64,000 bases of DNA, taken from NCBI RefSeq assembly GCF_007923445.1, contig NZ_VOJI01000003.1, positions 244,152 through 308,151 on the forward strand, read 5' to 3'. How positions within the stretch are numbered: the stretch's first letter is position 1; each line of letters opens with the position of its first letter. Under the pieces are notes generated by a model. It had not been told where the DNA came from, did no database searches, and was given only the letters and a program-made list of their open reading frames with translations. This document shows, in pieces, positions 37,535 to 46,070 of the stretch. Made by a program: the position numbers and the translations under genes. This DNA comes from Puniceibacterium confluentis (GTDB lineage Bacteria > Pseudomonadota > Alphaproteobacteria > Rhodobacterales > Rhodobacteraceae).

Positions 37535-38671
37535 TCAGCCCTTGGCGGTGCGGCGCTTCTTGTCGGGATCGTGGAACGGCATCGAATGCGCGACGCACTT
37601 GATCTCGCCGGTCGAGTTCTTGACCGTCATCTGGGTGCCGTCCCTGGCGCAATCGACCGGCATGCGCGCAATGCCCACGTTCCATTCGTTGAGCGGCGAA
37701 TACATCCCGATGGTCACGACGCCGACCTGTTTGCCGTCCTTCATCAGCGGCGCGCCCTCTTCGGCAGGCTCTTCGCCTTCCAGCTTCACGCCGTAGATCC
37801 TGAAGCGCTCCTTGCCCTTCAGGCGATAGTGTTCCTCGGCGCCCCGGAACCCGGTCTTGCCCGGCGAGACGGTGAAATCGAGGCCCAGCTCCCAGAGCGT
37901 GTCACCCGCCTTTTCGTTCTCGTAGGGATACATCTCGGAGTTGTCGAAGGGAAAGAACAGCAGATAGCTTTCGGCGCGCAGCAGGTCGAGCGTGGTGAAC
38001 CGTGTCGGGATGATGCCCTTCGGCGCACCCTTTTCGACCAGCGTATCCCAGATATGCGGCGCGTCCTGCCCCCGGCAAAAAATCTCGTAGCCGCGTTCGC
38101 CGGTATAGCCGGTGCGCGAAATCGTCACCGGCTTGTCAAACAACGTCGTGTGCTGATGGCTGAAATAAACCTGGTCGCGGATCCCCGGCACACCCTGTTC
38201 GTGCAGGAAATCGACGGCCTTCGGGCCCTGGAGGGAAATGTCATGCAGGTTGTCGTCGAACCGCACATCCACATCGCGCCCCGTCGCCGCCATCGTCAGC
38301 TGTTCGTGCCCGCCGCCGGTGCCGTGAACCACCATCCACGAGTTCGGACCCATGCGGTAGATCACGCAGTCGTCGATGAACTTGCCTTCATCGTTCAGCA
38401 TGGTGGCATAGGAGGACCGGCCGGGCTTGATCTTTTCGACGTTGCGGGTGGTGGCGCGGTCGATGACATGGGCGGCGTGCGGGCCGACAACATGCACCTT
38501 GTGCAAGCCGGAAACGTCCATGAACCCGGCGTTCGTGCGCATTGCCATGTACTCTTCGGTCTGGTCCTTGTCGTAAGACCAGGCGGTGCCCATCCCCCCC
38601 CAATCTTCAAGGTTGGAACCCATTGCGCGGTGCCGGTCGGCCAGCGCCGAGTATCTCCAGATTGAAGTCAT
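37535..38671 (-). CDS. dmmD: GcvT-type THF-dependent protein of the dimethylamine unit
   Basis: A 378-residue aminomethyltransferase-family protein. It has the GcvT pattern: GFMDVSGLHKVHVVGPHAAH, DISLQGPKAVDFL, ISRTGYTGERGYEIFC and KTGFRGAEEHYRLKG. GcvT proteins bind tetrahydrofolate and handle methylene groups; in this unit it most likely captures the formaldehyde released by the oxygenase as methylene-THF. It is the first gene of the dmmDABC unit, facing the ammonium transporter across a 279-base divergent promoter region. True glycine-cleavage T protein is less likely because no P or H protein gene is nearby. Confidence 0.82.
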   Translation of the reverse strand: MTSIWRYSALADRHRAMGSNLEDWGGMGTAWSYDKDQTEEYMAMRTNAGFMDVSGLHKVHVVGPHAAHVIDRATTRNVEKIKPGRSSYATMLNDEGKFIDDCVIYRMGPNSWMVVHGTGGGHEQLTMAATGRDVDVRFDDNLHDISLQGPKAVDFLHEQGVPGIRDQVYFSHQHTTLFDKPVTISRTGYTGERGYEIFCRGQDAPHIWDTLVEKGAPKGIIPTRFTTLDLLRAESYLLFFPFDNSEMYPYENEKAGDTLWELGLDFTVSPGKTGFRGAEEHYRLKGKERFRIYGVKLEGEEPAEEGAPLMKDGKQVGVVTIGMYSPLNEWNVGIARMPVDCARDGTQMTVKNSTGEIKCVAHSMPFHDPDKKRRTAKG

Positions 38672-38738
38672 CGTTATCTCCCCATCCCCTCCGATTCCCT
38701 GTGTCGGATCGGATTTTATTTCGCTGTTTCAAGTGCTT

Positions 38739-38756
38739 CCCGCAGGCAGTCCTGCG
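38739..38756. promoter_or_regulatory. Perfect inverted repeat in the dmmD-amt divergent promoter
   Basis: CCGCAGG-CAGT-CCTGCGG is a perfect 7-bp inverted repeat with a 4-base centre, located 68 bases upstream of the dmmD start. A TTGACA hexamer at 38855-38860 points towards amt, but no good -10 is seen at the usual distance. The palindrome is a candidate operator for the XRE-cupin or GlxA-type regulator. Confidence 0.42.
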
Positions 38757-38950
38757 GATTGCTCTGATCGCATCTTGCCCAGTCCGCCCCCCGTATCTGA
38801 GAAGAATTTTGCGCGGCGCTGCCTGCAAAAATCTGGGCCATTTACAGTTTAAGTTGACACAGCCCCATCAAAAGACGCAAGCCTTATATGAAAAAAAGTT
38901 TACTGTCAGGCAAAATGCAAACGCTTGGCACAGCAAGGGGAGACAGAAAA

Positions 38951-40309
38951 TTGGATGGCAATCTCAACGCTTTGACGACGGTTTTCACCGAGTTTTACTA
39001 CTGGGTGACGGTGGTGTTCATGTTCCTGATCCACGTCGGATTCTGCATGTACGAAGTCGGCGCCAGCCGGAACCGTAACCACATGCACACGCTGATGAAA
39101 AACATCATGATCATTCCGCTGGTGACGGTGACGTTCTTTCTCTTTGGTTGGTGGATCTACTGGGCTTTCCCGGACTTCCCGTTCTTTGGCGGGCTGAACC
39201 ACGATGCCGGCAACGCCAACCTGCCTTGGTCCGAAACGATGGCCACCAATCTGGGTGACCGAATCACCGGGGTATTCTGGGCGGCCTTCCTGCTGTTCTC
39301 CTGGACAGCGGCATCGATCGTATCGGGCGCGGTGATCGAGCGCATCCGCTCGTCGGCGCTTTGGGTTCATGCGGTGCTGATCGGATCTGTGTTCTGGATC
39401 ATCGACGCCGCCTGGGGCTGGCACTATGCGGGCTGGATGGTGAAGTACCTGGGCTATCACGATGCCTATGCCTCGGGCGTGATCCACGCCATCGCAGGCG
39501 GATATGCATTGGGTGTGATCTGCGTGCTGGGCCCGCGTCTGGGAAAATTCGCCGCGGACGGATCCCCGCGCGATATCCCGCCGCACAATCCGTGGATGCT
39601 GACCATCGGGATTTTCCTGATCTATACCGGCTTCTGGGGCTTCTACGCGGCCTGCAACGTGCCCGTTATCTCGCCCGAAGTGATCGGCGGCCAGATCACC
39701 GGCACCACCTGGACGGCGACCAACATCTACCTCGCGCCGACCTCGCTTTCCGCGATCACCTTCAACTTCCTGATGTCACTGTCGGGCGGGTTGATGGCGG
39801 CCTACCTGGTCAGCAAGGGAGACGCCTTCTGGACCTTCTCGGGCGGTCTGGCCGGGATCATAACCGCTTCTGCCGGCAATGATCTCTATCACCCGATCCA
39901 GGCAATGCTGGTTGCCGCGGTCGGCGTGGTGATTGTCTACAACCTGCACTTCTGGGTCGAGCGGCGCTTCAAGCTGGACGATGCGGTGGGTGCGGTTGCG
40001 GTGCACGGCTATGCCGGGGTTGTCGGGCTGATCATCTCGGGCTTCGTGCTTTGGGGGGCGCCGTCGTCGCCTTTCGAAGGTTATGCCTCGGTCACGCCCT
40101 GGGGACAGACCATCGGCGCGGTTATCATGTTCTTCGTTCTGGGTTTCCTGCCGGCGTTCATCGTCAGCAAGATCCAGGCCGCGCTGGGTGTGCTTCGCAT
40201 CCCGCGCGAGGTGGAACTGCGCGGCCTCGATTACGCAGAGCATCATGCCTACGAGGACGCCAAGGCCGCGATCATCGAAGCTGACAAAGCCATCCTGGCG
40301 CAACACTGA
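38951..40309 (+). CDS. amt: Ammonium transporter (Amt family)
   Basis: A 452-residue membrane protein with about eleven helices. Both pore histidines are kept, in YASGVIHAIAGGYALG and AVAVHGYAGVVG. The frame opens at 38888 with an ATG lacking a ribosome-binding site; a TTG at 38951 (giving MDGNLNALTTVFTEFYYWV) follows AAGGGGAG at a good distance and I prefer it. Amt proteins carry ammonium, and some carry methylammonium. Standing among the genes for methylamine use it may import monomethylamine or recapture ammonium. A 71-residue membrane protein follows 14 bases later. Confidence 0.88.
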   Translation: MDGNLNALTTVFTEFYYWVTVVFMFLIHVGFCMYEVGASRNRNHMHTLMKNIMIIPLVTVTFFLFGWWIYWAFPDFPFFGGLNHDAGNANLPWSETMATNLGDRITGVFWAAFLLFSWTAASIVSGAVIERIRSSALWVHAVLIGSVFWIIDAAWGWHYAGWMVKYLGYHDAYASGVIHAIAGGYALGVICVLGPRLGKFAADGSPRDIPPHNPWMLTIGIFLIYTGFWGFYAACNVPVISPEVIGGQITGTTWTATNIYLAPTSLSAITFNFLMSLSGGLMAAYLVSKGDAFWTFSGGLAGIITASAGNDLYHPIQAMLVAAVGVVIVYNLHFWVERRFKLDDAVGAVAVHGYAGVVGLIISGFVLWGAPSSPFEGYASVTPWGQTIGAVIMFFVLGFLPAFIVSKIQAALGVLRIPREVELRGLDYAEHHAYEDAKAAIIEADKAILAQH

Positions 40310-40323
40310 AAAGGGGATCCGAC

Positions 40324-40539
40324 ATGTCTACCATTGGCTATGAAAACTGGGCCGTCGATCTTGCCGAGGTTGGAGCGATCTATCCCTTCCAGGGGTCGGA
40401 AGTTCTGATGACCGTGCTGTGTGTCGTGTTCTGGATTGGCTGGCACTACATCCAGTTCAAGCGGGAATCCGAGCACCTGGAAAACGCGCGTGACATCGGG
40501 GACAAGTCCCTGGTGACCAAATCGGTCGAAAGGTACTGA
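40324..40539 (+). CDS. Small single-span membrane protein partnered with amt
   Basis: A 71-residue protein. Residues about 24-42 are one hydrophobic helix (GSEVLMTVLCVVFWIGWHY), preceded by a short outer segment (MSTIGYENWAVDLAEVG) and followed by a charged tail (FKRESEHLENARDIGDKSL). It is 14 bases behind amt and ahead of a strong terminator, so the two form one transcript. I do not recognise a named family. It could be a helper or regulatory subunit of the transporter. Confidence 0.65.
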   Translation: MSTIGYENWAVDLAEVGAIYPFQGSEVLMTVLCVVFWIGWHYIQFKRESEHLENARDIGDKSLVTKSVERY

Positions 40540-40569
40540 TCGAACCGCCGAAAGACACTGATCCACGAA

Positions 40570-40601
40570 GAGGCGCTGGCGAAGGTCGGCGCCTCTTTTT
40601 A
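40570..40601 (+). terminator. Intrinsic terminator of the amt unit
   Basis: GAGGCGC (40570-40576) and GCGCCTC (40589-40595) form a perfect 7-bp stem with a 12-base loop, directly followed by five T. It lies 31 bases after the stop of the small membrane protein and separates the amt unit from mgsA. Confidence 0.88.
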
Positions 40602-40631
40602 TTCCCTTAATGCAAAAAAGTTTCTTACGAG

Positions 40632-40660
40632 TTGAATACTGGGACGTTCGGTGCTAGCTT
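40632..40660 (+). promoter_or_regulatory. Possible sigma-70 type promoter of the mgs-gmaS unit
   Basis: TTGAAT (40632-40637), a 17-base spacer and TAGCTT (40655-40660) lie between the amt terminator and the mgsA start at 40692. Spacing is ideal, but both hexamers are only partial matches. Confidence 0.4.
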
Positions 40661-40691
40661 CCGACTCGAGTTAACCGAGAGGGTCTGCGCC

Positions 40692-41588
40692 ATGTGCGGA
40701 ATCGTTGGATTATTTATCAAGGACAAGTCGCTGGAGCCGCAACTTGGCGCGCTTCTGACAGACATGCTGGTCACCATGACGGACCGGGGCCCCGACAGCG
40801 CAGGCATCGCGATCTACGGCGGCCAGAGCGAAAACGGTGCAAAGCTGACATTGCAGTCCGACAATCCGGAAGTCGACTTCGCCTCGTTGGCCGAGGATTT
40901 GGGCAAGGCCATCGACGCCAGCGTCACCGGCAGGATCATCGACACCCATATCGTGCTGTCCCTGCCCGCCGACAAGATCGCCCAAGCGCGCCTGACCCTG
41001 CCTGATCTGCGCCCAAGCGTGAAGTTCATGAGCACCGGCGAAACGATGGAAATCTACAAGGAGGTCGGCCTTCCGAAAGACGTCGCCGCGCGGTTCGAGC
41101 TGTCCGGGATGAGCGGCAGCCACGGCATCGGCCACACCCGCATGGCCACGGAATCCGCCGTCACCACCTTGGGCGCACACCCGTTTTCCACCGGACTGGA
41201 TCAATGCCTGGTCCACAACGGCTCGCTTTCGAACCACAATTCCTTGCGCCGCAAGTTGCGTCGCGAAGGCATCCAGATCGAAACAGAGAACGACACCGAG
41301 GTTGGCGCCGCCTATCTGACATGGAAGATGCAGACCGGCAGCAGCCTTGGCGAGGCGCTGGAAAGCAGCCTGACGGATCTGGACGGCTTCTTCACCTTTG
41401 TTGTCGGCACCAAAGACGGCTTCGGCGTTGTGCGCGACCCGATCGCCTGCAAGCCAGCGGTCATGGCCGAGACCGATCAATATGTCGCCTTCGGCAGCGA
41501 ATACCGCGCGCTGGTCAACCTGCCCGGAATCGAGGGGGCCCGCGTCTGGGAACCCGAACCTGCAACCGTTTACTTCTGGAACCACTGA
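40692..41588 (+). CDS. mgsA: N-methylglutamate synthase subunit A (class II glutamine amidotransferase domain)
   Basis: A 298-residue protein. The mature N terminus should begin at the catalytic cysteine C2 of MCGIVGLFIKD, which fixes the start at 40692; GAGAGGG lies upstream. Conserved class II amidotransferase blocks follow: TMTDRGPDSAGIAIY, GSHGIGHTRMATESAV and LVHNGSLSNHNSLRRKLR. In glutamate synthase this domain releases ammonia from glutamine. In MgsABC the same fold handles gamma-glutamylmethylamide, moving methylamine onto 2-oxoglutarate to give N-methylglutamate. Confidence 0.86.
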   Translation: MCGIVGLFIKDKSLEPQLGALLTDMLVTMTDRGPDSAGIAIYGGQSENGAKLTLQSDNPEVDFASLAEDLGKAIDASVTGRIIDTHIVLSLPADKIAQARLTLPDLRPSVKFMSTGETMEIYKEVGLPKDVAARFELSGMSGSHGIGHTRMATESAVTTLGAHPFSTGLDQCLVHNGSLSNHNSLRRKLRREGIQIETENDTEVGAAYLTWKMQTGSSLGEALESSLTDLDGFFTFVVGTKDGFGVVRDPIACKPAVMAETDQYVAFGSEYRALVNLPGIEGARVWEPEPATVYFWNH

Positions 41589-41589
41589 G

Positions 41590-42273
41590 ATGCAGACATT
41601 TGATTTGGAAGTCCGGGGGCTTCGCGCCCTGAACGAGACGTTGCACGCACAGGCCGGAAACACCAACCAGACGGTTTGGGAGGTCATCAACGCCAAGGGA
41701 AGCCACGCGATTGCCGTGGGTCTCGACGCGCCGATCGAAGTGAACGTCAAAGGGTCGACCGGATACTACTGCGCCGGGATGAACAGCCAGGCGACCGTTC
41801 ATGTCCACGGTTCTGCCGGGCCGGGGGTCGCCGAGAACATGATGTCCGGCACGGTGATCATCGAGGGTGATGCCAGCCAGTATGCCGGGGCCACCGGGCA
41901 TGGCGGTCTGCTCGTGATCAAGGGCAACGCCTCCTCGCGCTGCGGCATCTCGATGAAGGGCATCGACATCGTCGTGCATGGCAATATCGGCCACATGTCG
42001 GCTTTCATGGCGCAGTCCGGCAATCTGGTCGTTCTGGGAAATGCGGGCGACGCCCTGGGCGATTCACTTTACGAAGCGCGGTTGTTTGTGCGCGGCAGCG
42101 TGAAAAGCCTGGGTGCCGACTGCATCGAAAAGGAAATGCGCCCCGAGCACATCGAGATCCTTCGTGACCTGCTGGAACGCGCTGACGCCGATGCCAGGCC
42201 GGAAGAATTCAAACGTTATGGTTCGGCCCGGAAACTTTACAACTTCGACGTCGACAATGCAGCGGCGTACTGA
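41590..42273 (+). CDS. mgsB: N-methylglutamate synthase subunit B (GXGXG beta-helix domain)
   Basis: A 227-residue protein matching the C-terminal GXGXG domain of glutamate synthase as a separate chain. The right-handed beta-helix pattern is visible in repeats such as GTVIIEGDASQYAGATGHGG, GLLVIKGNASSRCGISMKG and NLVVLGNAGDALGDSL. It lies one base after the mgsA stop. In split glutamate synthases and in MgsABC this subunit holds the two catalytic parts together. Confidence 0.85.
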   Translation: MQTFDLEVRGLRALNETLHAQAGNTNQTVWEVINAKGSHAIAVGLDAPIEVNVKGSTGYYCAGMNSQATVHVHGSAGPGVAENMMSGTVIIEGDASQYAGATGHGGLLVIKGNASSRCGISMKGIDIVVHGNIGHMSAFMAQSGNLVVLGNAGDALGDSLYEARLFVRGSVKSLGADCIEKEMRPEHIEILRDLLERADADARPEEFKRYGSARKLYNFDVDNAAAY

Positions 42274-42283
42274 GGAGATGGAC

Positions 42284-43624
42284 ATGAAAGACAAGAGCGC
42301 CCCCGCCATCCCCCGCACCGAGCCGATCCAGTCGGCGACTTTCAGCAATCCGGTCAACGCCGAGATCCGCCGCGCGGCGGCGACCGGCATCTATGACATC
42401 CGCGGCGGCGGCGCCAAGCGCCGGGTGCCGCATTTCGATGACCTGCTGTTCCTCGGAGCGTCGATCTCGCGCTATCCGCTCGAAGGTTACCGCGAGAAAT
42501 GCGACACCCGCGTTACGCTGGGAACCCGTTTTGCCAAGAACCCCATCAAGTTGGACATCCCCGTGACAATCGCCGGCATGAGCTTTGGCGCATTGTCCAG
42601 CCCGGCCAAGGAAGCGCTCGGGCGCGGCGCCTCGGCCGCAGGAACGTCGACCACAACCGGCGATGGCGGCATGACAGAGGAAGAGCGCGGCCATTCCACA
42701 AAGCTGGTCTATCAATACCTGCCGTCTCGCTATGGCATGAACCCGACCGATCTGCGCCGCGCCGATGCGATTGAAATCGTTGTCGGTCAGGGCGCGAAGC
42801 CCGGCGGCGGCGGCATGCTGCTGGGCCAGAAGATCAGCGATCGGGTCGCGGGCATGCGCAACCTGCCCAAGGGCATCGATCAGCGTTCGGCCTGCCGGCA
42901 CCCGGACTGGACCGGGCCGGACGACCTCGAGATCAAGATCCTCGAAATCCGCGAGATCACCGGCTGGAAGGTGCCGATCTATGTCAAGATCGGTGGCACC
43001 CGGCCCTATTACGACACCACGCTGGCGGTCAAGGCTGGGGCCGATGTGGTCGTGCTCGACGGCATGCAGGGCGGCACGGCGGCGACGCAGGACGTGTTCA
43101 TCGAAAATGTGGGCCTGCCGACGCTGGCCTGTATCCGCCCCGCCGTTCAGGCGCTGCAGGATCTGGGGTTGCACCGCGAGGTGCAGCTGATCGTCTCTGG
43201 CGGCATCCGTACCGGCGCCGATGTGGCCAAGGCGATTGCGCTGGGGGCCGATGCGGTGGCCATCGGTACCGCCGCGCTGGTGGCGCTGGGCGACAATGAT
43301 CCGAAGTGGGAGGCCGAGTACCAGAAGCTGGGCACCACCACCGGTGCCTATGACGACTGGCACGAGGGTCGCGATCCGGCGGGCATCACCACGCAGGATC
43401 CCGAGCTCATGGCGCGGTTTGACCCAATCGAGGGCGGCCGACGGCTCAGGAACTACCTCAAGGTGCTGACGCTCGAGGCACAGACCATCGCGCGGGCCTG
43501 CGGTCACAACCATCTGCACAACCTCGAACCCGAGGACCTTTGCGCGCTGACCATGGAGGCCGCCGCCATGGCGCGGGTGCCGCTGGCCGGCACCGACTGG
43601 TACCCGGGCAAGGCAGGGTTCTGA
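42284..43624 (+). CDS. mgsC: N-methylglutamate synthase subunit C (FMN/synthase domain)
   Basis: A 446-residue protein equivalent to the FMN-containing synthase part of glutamate synthase. Typical blocks are TIAGMSFGALSSPAKEALGR, TGDGGMTEEERGHSTKLV, QGAKPGGGGMLLGQKISDRV, VVLDGMQGGTAATQDVF and VSGGIRTGADVAKAIALGAD. The ATG at 42284 is best placed behind GAGGAG; one two codons earlier is also in frame. With mgsA and mgsB it forms the three-part synthase of the N-methylglutamate pathway. The separated domains and the following gmaS gene argue against ordinary ammonia-assimilating glutamate synthase. Confidence 0.86.
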   Translation: MKDKSAPAIPRTEPIQSATFSNPVNAEIRRAAATGIYDIRGGGAKRRVPHFDDLLFLGASISRYPLEGYREKCDTRVTLGTRFAKNPIKLDIPVTIAGMSFGALSSPAKEALGRGASAAGTSTTTGDGGMTEEERGHSTKLVYQYLPSRYGMNPTDLRRADAIEIVVGQGAKPGGGGMLLGQKISDRVAGMRNLPKGIDQRSACRHPDWTGPDDLEIKILEIREITGWKVPIYVKIGGTRPYYDTTLAVKAGADVVVLDGMQGGTAATQDVFIENVGLPTLACIRPAVQALQDLGLHREVQLIVSGGIRTGADVAKAIALGADAVAIGTAALVALGDNDPKWEAEYQKLGTTTGAYDDWHEGRDPAGITTQDPELMARFDPIEGGRRLRNYLKVLTLEAQTIARACGHNHLHNLEPEDLCALTMEAAAMARVPLAGTDWYPGKAGF

Positions 43625-43693
43625 GAGACATTTCAAGGCGCGGGGTGACAGCCGCGCCATTTTCACAGCTCAACAGGGAAAGGACGTGGAACC

Positions 43694-45025
43694 ATGACGA
43701 CAGATCTGGCCACCTTCGCCAAGAAACACGACATCAAGTATTTCATGATCTCCTACACCGATCTGTTCGGCGGCCAGCGCGCCAAGCTGGTGCCGGCGCA
43801 GGCGATTGCCGGAATGCAGAAGGACGGCGCCGGGTTTGCCGGCTTTGCGACGCATCTCGATCTGACACCGGCGCACCCCGACATGCTTGCGGTGCCGGAC
43901 CCGTCCTCGGTGATCCAGCTGCCCTGGCAGCCCGATGTTGCCTGGGTCGCCAGCAACTGTGTCATGGAAGGCAAGGACGTCGCGCAGGCCCCGCGCAACG
44001 TGCTGCGACGCCTGATCGACGCGGCCGCCAACGAAGGTATGCACGTCAAGACCGGGATCGAAGCCGAATTCTTTCTGCTGACGCCGGACGGCAGCCAGAT
44101 CAGCGACCCGTTCGATACCGCGGACAAGCCCTGCTATGACCAGCAGGCGGTGATGCGGCGCTATGACGTCGTGCGCGAAATCTGCGACTACATGCTCGGT
44201 ATGGGCTGGGAACCCTATCAGAACGACCACGAGGACGCCAACGGCCAGTTCGAAATGAACTGGGCGTTTGACGACGCGCTGAAGACCGCCGACAGGCACA
44301 GCTTCTTCAAGTTCATGACCAAATCCGTGGCCGAAAAGCACGGCTTTCGCGCCACCTTCATGCCCAAGCCGATCGAGGGCCTGACCGGCAATGGCTGCCA
44401 CGCGCATATCTCGGTCTGGGACGCGCCCGGCGACAAGGCCAAGGTCAATGTCTTTGCCGGCGAAAAGGGCGACAGCCCTACAGCGGAACTGGGGCTGTCG
44501 GACAAGGGCTCGCATTTCCTCGGCGGGATCATGCTGCATGCCAGCGCGCTGGCCGCGATCACCAACCCGACGGTCAACAGCTACAAGCGGATCAATGCCC
44601 CCCGCACCATGTCCGGCGCCACCTGGGCGCCCAACACCGTCACCTGGACCGGCAACAACCGCACCCACATGGTGCGTGTCCCCGGCCCCGGACGGTTCGA
44701 ACTGCGCCTGCCCGATGGCGCGGTGAACCCCTATCTGTTGCAAGCCGTCATCATCGCGGCGGGTCTCAGCGGCGTGCGCAGCAAGGCCGACCCCGGCAAA
44801 CGCTGGGACATCGACATGTATGCCGAGGGCCACAAGGTAAAGGACGCGCCGAAACTGCCGCTGAACATGCTTGACGCGCTGCGCTATTATGACAGCGACA
44901 GCGAGTTGAAGGCGATGATGGGCGACGAATTCTCGGCCGCGTTCCTGAAGCTGAAGCGTGAAGAGTGGAATTCCTTCGTCTCGCATTTCTCGCGCTGGGA
45001 AAAGAGGCACACGCTGGACATCTGA
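43694..45025 (+). CDS. gmaS: Gamma-glutamylmethylamide synthetase (glutamine synthetase-like)
   Basis: A 443-residue glutamine-synthetase-fold enzyme. It has the metal- and ATP-binding segments TGIEAEFFLLTPDG, YQNDHEDANGQFEMNWAFDD, GNGCHAHISVWD and PGRFELRLPDGAVNPYL. The length and the MTTDLATFAKKHDIKYFMIS opening match GmaS, which joins monomethylamine to glutamate using ATP. It is the marker enzyme of indirect methylamine oxidation. Placement directly after mgsABC makes the assignment strong. An RBS (GAAAGGA) lies upstream. Confidence 0.9.
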   Translation: MTTDLATFAKKHDIKYFMISYTDLFGGQRAKLVPAQAIAGMQKDGAGFAGFATHLDLTPAHPDMLAVPDPSSVIQLPWQPDVAWVASNCVMEGKDVAQAPRNVLRRLIDAAANEGMHVKTGIEAEFFLLTPDGSQISDPFDTADKPCYDQQAVMRRYDVVREICDYMLGMGWEPYQNDHEDANGQFEMNWAFDDALKTADRHSFFKFMTKSVAEKHGFRATFMPKPIEGLTGNGCHAHISVWDAPGDKAKVNVFAGEKGDSPTAELGLSDKGSHFLGGIMLHASALAAITNPTVNSYKRINAPRTMSGATWAPNTVTWTGNNRTHMVRVPGPGRFELRLPDGAVNPYLLQAVIIAAGLSGVRSKADPGKRWDIDMYAEGHKVKDAPKLPLNMLDALRYYDSDSELKAMMGDEFSAAFLKLKREEWNSFVSHFSRWEKRHTLDI

Positions 45026-45042
45026 ACCGCTTCACCGCGTGA

Positions 45043-45078
45043 ACCGGCCGCCCCGACCGTGTCGGCGGTGGCCGGTTG
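45043..45078 (+). terminator. Long GC-rich hairpin after gmaS
   Basis: AACCGGCC and GGCCGGTT form a perfect 8-bp outer stem, extended inward by CC/GG and CCGAC/GTCGG pairing with one bulge and a 3-base loop. It begins 17 bases beyond the gmaS stop. There is no T run, so it may mark the 3' end rather than act as a classic terminator. Confidence 0.5.
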
Positions 45079-45230
45079 CGACGATCCGGACCGACCGTCC
45101 GGTGCCGCATTGTCGGGATGCCGTTGCCCAAAGCGTCCTGACGCCGGTGGGTCACGGGCCGGGTGCGGCAGCTTGCAGCCCGGTCGCGAACCGCCTGTCC
45201 TCTTTGCCAAGGCCGAAGTAACACAACAGC

Positions 45231-46070
45231 ATGTCACTGGTTCTCGGATTGCTCGCGGCGCTGGCCTGGGCGTTGCACGACATCTGTGTGCGGGCCGTCA
45301 GCCAGCGTGCGGCCATTTTGCCAAGCCTGCTGACCGTTCTGGTGGCCGGGGCGATCGCGCTTGTCCCGCTGGTGGCGCTCGATGGCGCATGGTCCGCGAT
45401 GACACCGCCTGCCCTCGCGCTGTCCGGATTGTCCGGCCTCGCCTTCGCGGCGGCCAGCCTCGGGCTTTATGGCGCATTCCGGATCGGTCCCGTGCGACTG
45501 GTGGCGCCGATCATCGGGGCCTACCCGGTGGTCTCGGTCGGCTGGGCGGCGCTGACCGGGTCACCCGTCAGCGGTCTGCAATGGGGCGCGCTGCTGGTGG
45601 TGATGCTGGGCGTGGCGCTGGTGGCCATCCTGTCGGACAGCGACAGGGGCAACGGCAACGCAGGTCGCGCGGTGCTGCTGGCGCTGCTGTCGAGCGGCGG
45701 TTTCGCTCTGACCTTCGCCGCCGGCCAGGCGGCCGTGCGCGCGGGCGCCGAGCTGCCGGTGACACTGTTCAGCCGGGTCGTGGCGGCGTCGGTCGTGGGG
45801 GCGATGATGCTGCTGGCCCGCCAGCGCTGGCAGGTGGCGCCCCGGACGCTGCCGCTGCTGGTCCTCATGGGACTGCTCGACGCAAGTGCGCTGGCCAGCG
45901 TCATGGCGGCCGGCACCCTGCCCCACCCGGAATTCGCAGCCGTCGCCGCGTCGCTGTTCGGCCTGCTGACCGTGGTGCTGGCCTGGGCGGTGCTGAAGGA
46001 ACCGATGCGGCCCGCGCAATGGGGCGCTGTGGTGCTGGTGTTCTGCGGGATCGGGTATCTGGGGCTTTAA
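45231..46070 (+). CDS. EamA/DMT family permease
   Basis: A 279-residue membrane protein with about ten hydrophobic helices in two repeated EamA halves (starting LVLGLLAALAWALHDICVRA and VLLALLSSGGFALTFAAGQA). Members of this superfamily export metabolites or amino acids; the substrate cannot be told. The last two helices end ISFCG-like ([13 protein letters not shown]). Its stop codon overlaps that of the convergent folD paralogue by 4 bases. Being next to gmaS it may export a methylated intermediate, but this is guesswork. Confidence 0.83.
   Translation: MSLVLGLLAALAWALHDICVRAVSQRAAILPSLLTVLVAGAIALVPLVALDGAWSAMTPPALALSGLSGLAFAAASLGLYGAFRIGPVRLVAPIIGAYPVVSVGWAALTGSPVSGLQWGALLVVMLGVALVAILSDSDRGNGNAGRAVLLALLSSGGFALTFAAGQAAVRAGAELPVTLFSRVVAASVVGAMMLLARQRWQVAPRTLPLLVLMGLLDASALASVMAAGTLPHPEFAAVAASLFGLLTVVLAWAVLKEPMRPAQWGAVVLVFCGIGYLGL

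Noticed and set aside
37535-38671. Reading dmmD as the T protein of a glycine cleavage system
   Set aside because: There are no gcvH or gcvP genes nearby and it is coupled to dmmABC. GcvT-like domains occur in many methylated-amine enzymes.
40692-43624. Reading mgsABC as ordinary glutamate synthase
   Set aside because: Ordinary bacterial glutamate synthase is a large single alpha chain with a beta subunit; here the domains are three separate genes followed by gmaS, the N-methylglutamate layout.
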